Under the pieces are notes generated by a model. It had not been told where the DNA came from. It was given only the letters and a program-made list of their open reading frames with translations, and searched no databases. Shown here in pieces: positions 61,181-64,000 of a stretch of 64,000 nucleotides of DNA. The position numbers were made by a program, and so were the translations under genes. This DNA comes from Antedon mediterranea (lineage: Eukaryota; Echinodermata; Crinoidea; Comatulida; Antedonidae), in NCBI RefSeq assembly GCF_964355755.1, contig NC_092674.1, positions 6,949,001-7,013,000 of the forward strand, written 5' to 3'. Positions within the stretch are counted from its first letter, which is position 1, and each line of letters opens with the position of its first letter.

Positions 61181-62360
61181 TATACAAAGAAGGCAAGCAT
61201 GTCATACATACTTTTGTGTATTTTTTTTTAGCAAACTATTAATAATGTTTAATAATGGTCACGAGTACTCAGTTATGAGTAGAACGACAAGAGAAAGAAT
61301 AATGTTTGTTTTAGACTTGGCTCAACATTCCTCATATTAAGTACAGTTAGAAAGAATAAATAGTGAGATGGTATATTTGAAACTCTCATAATGTACGGGT
61401 CTCGCGCATGATGGCCGGCATTGGATAAGGGGAGGATACAGTATAGTATTTTATACAAAATATATGCCTATATAATAAGTTCAAAATCTGTATAGTCATA
61501 TTATAAACAAAATTAATACAGTCGAAAATTAACTAATTCAGTATTCCTTTAACAGAGAGCCGACCAAAAAACAAAAATATTAAGATTAAAACTTTTCAAC
61601 AGCAACATGAACTATGACCTTTAGCTCCCACCTTACTTTAAGTTTTGTATTGTTGCTAGGATACTGTCAACCTAAATTTATCTTCTAACCAATCAGGTGT
61701 GACTATAAAGATGGTTAAAGGCAGTTAAACACTTCAACATAAAAGTTAAGATATTCAACTATAAATTCATGGATGGATTCTTTTGTTAAGCACATTGTGG
61801 GACTTAATTGAAATTCATTTGATTTCCCTTAATGAATCTGCAGTAGAGAATTCAGAGTTGCATATCAGGTAAATCTTGGATATAGCTACAATAAACATAA
61901 AATATTACTTCTGCATCAAAGTTTAGGATAAATCTTCCCATTTATGTTAAAGAGTGTTGTTAGCCAGCATATGACTTAAGAGGTAACACTTGCCCTGATA
62001 CCTAGATGTTATCATTAGTTTAGAGTTGTTGCAGTTAGTACACTTTTGGTAAGTAAAATTCGTAAAGGATCATTGATAAAGATGAAATCTGCTTTACATA
62101 GGTCCCAAAGGAGTTTTTATAAAAAATGAAGGATAGTTGTAATAACAAAAATTGTTTTTTTTTTTCAATCCGTTTAGGCTTCAATTACCGTGGAAATCAT
62201 TTCTTAGCTTCCATCTACCCATTTCACAGTGAGATGACTTTTGTAGGGTGATGTTGTTATGGTCAGCATGCTTTTAGTTCAATCGCATAGTGTTACTGAC
62301 AGCCTACTGGTAGATTAAGCCATAAAGGAACAAGCACTTTGGCATAACAGTTGTTTTGTG

Positions 62361-62507
62361 TTAAGTCTACACTTATCAAACTTTGTGTGACAACAAAATG
62401 TGATATGTCCATATATGGACATTATGATGTTATATTACTACTATATTTGAGCATATCACTACCATATTTGGGCACTTCACACTAGTTTGATAGTGTAGAC
62501 AGCTTTA
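62361..62507. mobile_element. MITE family A copy (left end eroded)
   Basis: TTAAGTCTACACTTATCAAAC to ACTAGTTTGATAGTGTAGAC with AGCTTTA. Confidence 0.8.
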
Positions 62508-63424
62508 TGTCAATAATCAAATAATTATTTCTCCATGGTTATATTGAGATACCTGTGTAACCATTAGTGTTTGGTACCACATTGTGTATGTCTTCAATGT
62601 GCTGCAAATCTTCTCGGATAATGACTTAAAGCTGGAGGTCCTGTGTGCACATGTGGCTAACATACACTTAAAGAACCTAATGCTTCTTTTGAATAAGTAG
62701 GAGGGTACCCTGATGTACTGGCCCATTTTAGTCCCTGTTTTGTGGATATTCCACTAGTACACTGCACTTTGAGACGTTTATTGTACATAATGAAACGATA
62801 TAATATAATTCCTGAGAGTTTTAAAATACAGGAGACAAAAGTGGCCACAAAAAAATAAAAAAAGTTAATAATTTTAATAATTTGATTTCAACATTGTTTC
62901 ATCAAGGCCTCTCATTCATTCCCTTGAATCTGTCCATCCATTTTTTACATCCAATCAGCAGTCTCCGCAAATCGTACTCCTTGTGTATGCATGTAATCAA
63001 AAGCTTAGAAACCTAATGAAAGTTGACTTTCAGCATTACACGGATTGATTCATTAATAACAGTTTAATACATCTACAATATTGATTGTCGTATAATAACA
63101 TTCAGACTGTTATTATATTTCTCCTTGATATGTAATAAGTGCAATATTATTATATTTACATAGCATTTATTGAACGATTTTTTTATAGCAAAAACCAATT
63201 TCATTTCACTTAGTATGCGTACAGTATGATGAAGTCTTGTGGTACATTTCGCAAGACAAAACTCCAGTTCTCTCAATCAAATGAAGTTACCCGATTTTAT
63301 CTTTATTTCTATTGTTAGACATACTGATACTGATGGCCCACTTTGCCGTATTTGAAGGCAGCAATAATTAACATCACTGTTGTTTTTAGTTTCTTGTATT
63401 ATTTTTATTTAATTTATTCGACTT

Positions 63425-63770
63425 CTCACTAACTCAGTTAGTGAAGGATCTGGACCAACAGGTGGTAAACACCTCTAAAACGGTCCAGTACCAATTTGCA
63501 CAGTGGCTGTGTGTGACAGTGGCTGTGTTAGTGTGGACTACAGTAGTACACCGGGGTAACCCCCTACTCGTCTCGAAAGATGTACTATGTTCTTTAAAGT
63601 GCGCATGAGCTATGTGTACACTGGACCTACGGTTTATAGTACTTATCCGAGAAGACTCGTTCTACCACCAGAACCATGGAGCGAGTGAGCCTCGAACCCT
63701 TGCCGATGTTATGGCTACGTAATTACGGTTCCACTGTCTTAACCGCTCGGCCACTCACTCACTCACTTGT
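63425..63770 (-). mobile_element. SINE with Ser/Leu-type tRNA head, minus strand
   Basis: The head on the minus strand is GAGTGAGTGGCCGAGCGG, TTAAGACAGTGGAACCG and GCAAGGGTTCGAGGCTCAC, matching a type II tRNA (long variable arm) with A and B boxes. The body continues with TCGGATAAGTACTATAAACC and CATCTTTCGAGACGAGTAG, then a GGTGTTTACCACCTGTTGG hairpin and TCCTTCACTAACTGAG. No paralogue is seen here, so the 3' end is uncertain. Confidence 0.55.
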
Positions 63771-64000
63771 ACTGTATGTCATCATTTTATACAGTACTCT
63801 AAGAGTCTTCATTTTTTCTGTCAATCTTCAACCATATGTATGTTTTGTTTGCTTTTGTCTGTTTTGTTTTGGCATCCCTGACACAAGCATTTGCTTTTTA
63901 AATAATAAATTAATTTTAAATACTTTTTCTCCAGATTTTTATGACTCATGTTTTGGCAGGTCTGTAAGGAAAATAATAATGAATGAATGATTAATTAATT

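Larger units (their letters stand above)
54415..64000. other. Presumed first intron of the WW gene, or intergenic
   Basis: AT-rich DNA with the repeats listed above. I searched by eye for an exon that would complete the WW domain (AAT/C, CAC/T, then ACN..TGG..CC) and for other spliced coding pieces and found none. Frames at 59185-59457, 61273-61458 and 62517-62848 lack support. Confidence 0.5.

Overview
The window is nuclear DNA of an animal. Genes are split by GT-AG introns, two multi-exon genes are clearly homologous to human genes, and AT-rich intergenic DNA is crowded with SINEs, LINE tails, MITE-like inverted-repeat elements and minisatellites. The composition, the very frequent palindrome TAGGCCTA and the repeat style suggest a marine deuterostome invertebrate, most likely an echinoderm (a crinoid is possible). 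The species cannot be fixed from sequence alone.

Layout. 1-3.2 kb: repeats, including a local tandem duplication. 3.2-4.6 kb (minus): an intronless gene for a three-Ig-domain type I membrane protein. 4.6-6.5 kb: no gene seen. 7.1-18.7 kb (plus): complete seven-exon COMMD5, 213 residues, with introns holding a TIR element, an 80-bp satellite, LINE debris and several MITEs. 18.7-31.8 kb: repeat-rich intergenic DNA with a 15-bp minisatellite whose frames are open. 31.8-46.1 kb (plus): complete eleven-exon LONRF gene (RING, TPR, RING, LON), 626 residues from the start chosen here. 46-54 kb: intergenic, with a CpG-rich promoter-like patch near 49.3 kb and a 1.2-kb TIR element. 54.3 kb (plus): first coding exon of a WW-domain protein whose later exons are not seen. 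54.4-64 kb: its presumed intron or intergenic DNA, with a tRNA-like gene and several SINE/LINE pieces.

The genes look unrelated: COMMD5 in COMMD/CCC endosomal and ubiquitin-linked regulation, LONRF as a RING ubiquitin ligase, an Ig-superfamily surface protein and a WW-domain protein. I see no operon or dedicated gene cluster. The most unusual content is in the repeats: one MITE family (terminal AAGCTCTGTC, about 22 copies here) with an internal 21-bp block that varies in copy number, a second palindromic MITE family, satellites that appear to have grown from a transposon end, and tRNA-like genes with a nominal ATC anticodon. All exon borders were set by reading frame, splice consensus and homology by eye; no alignment was run.
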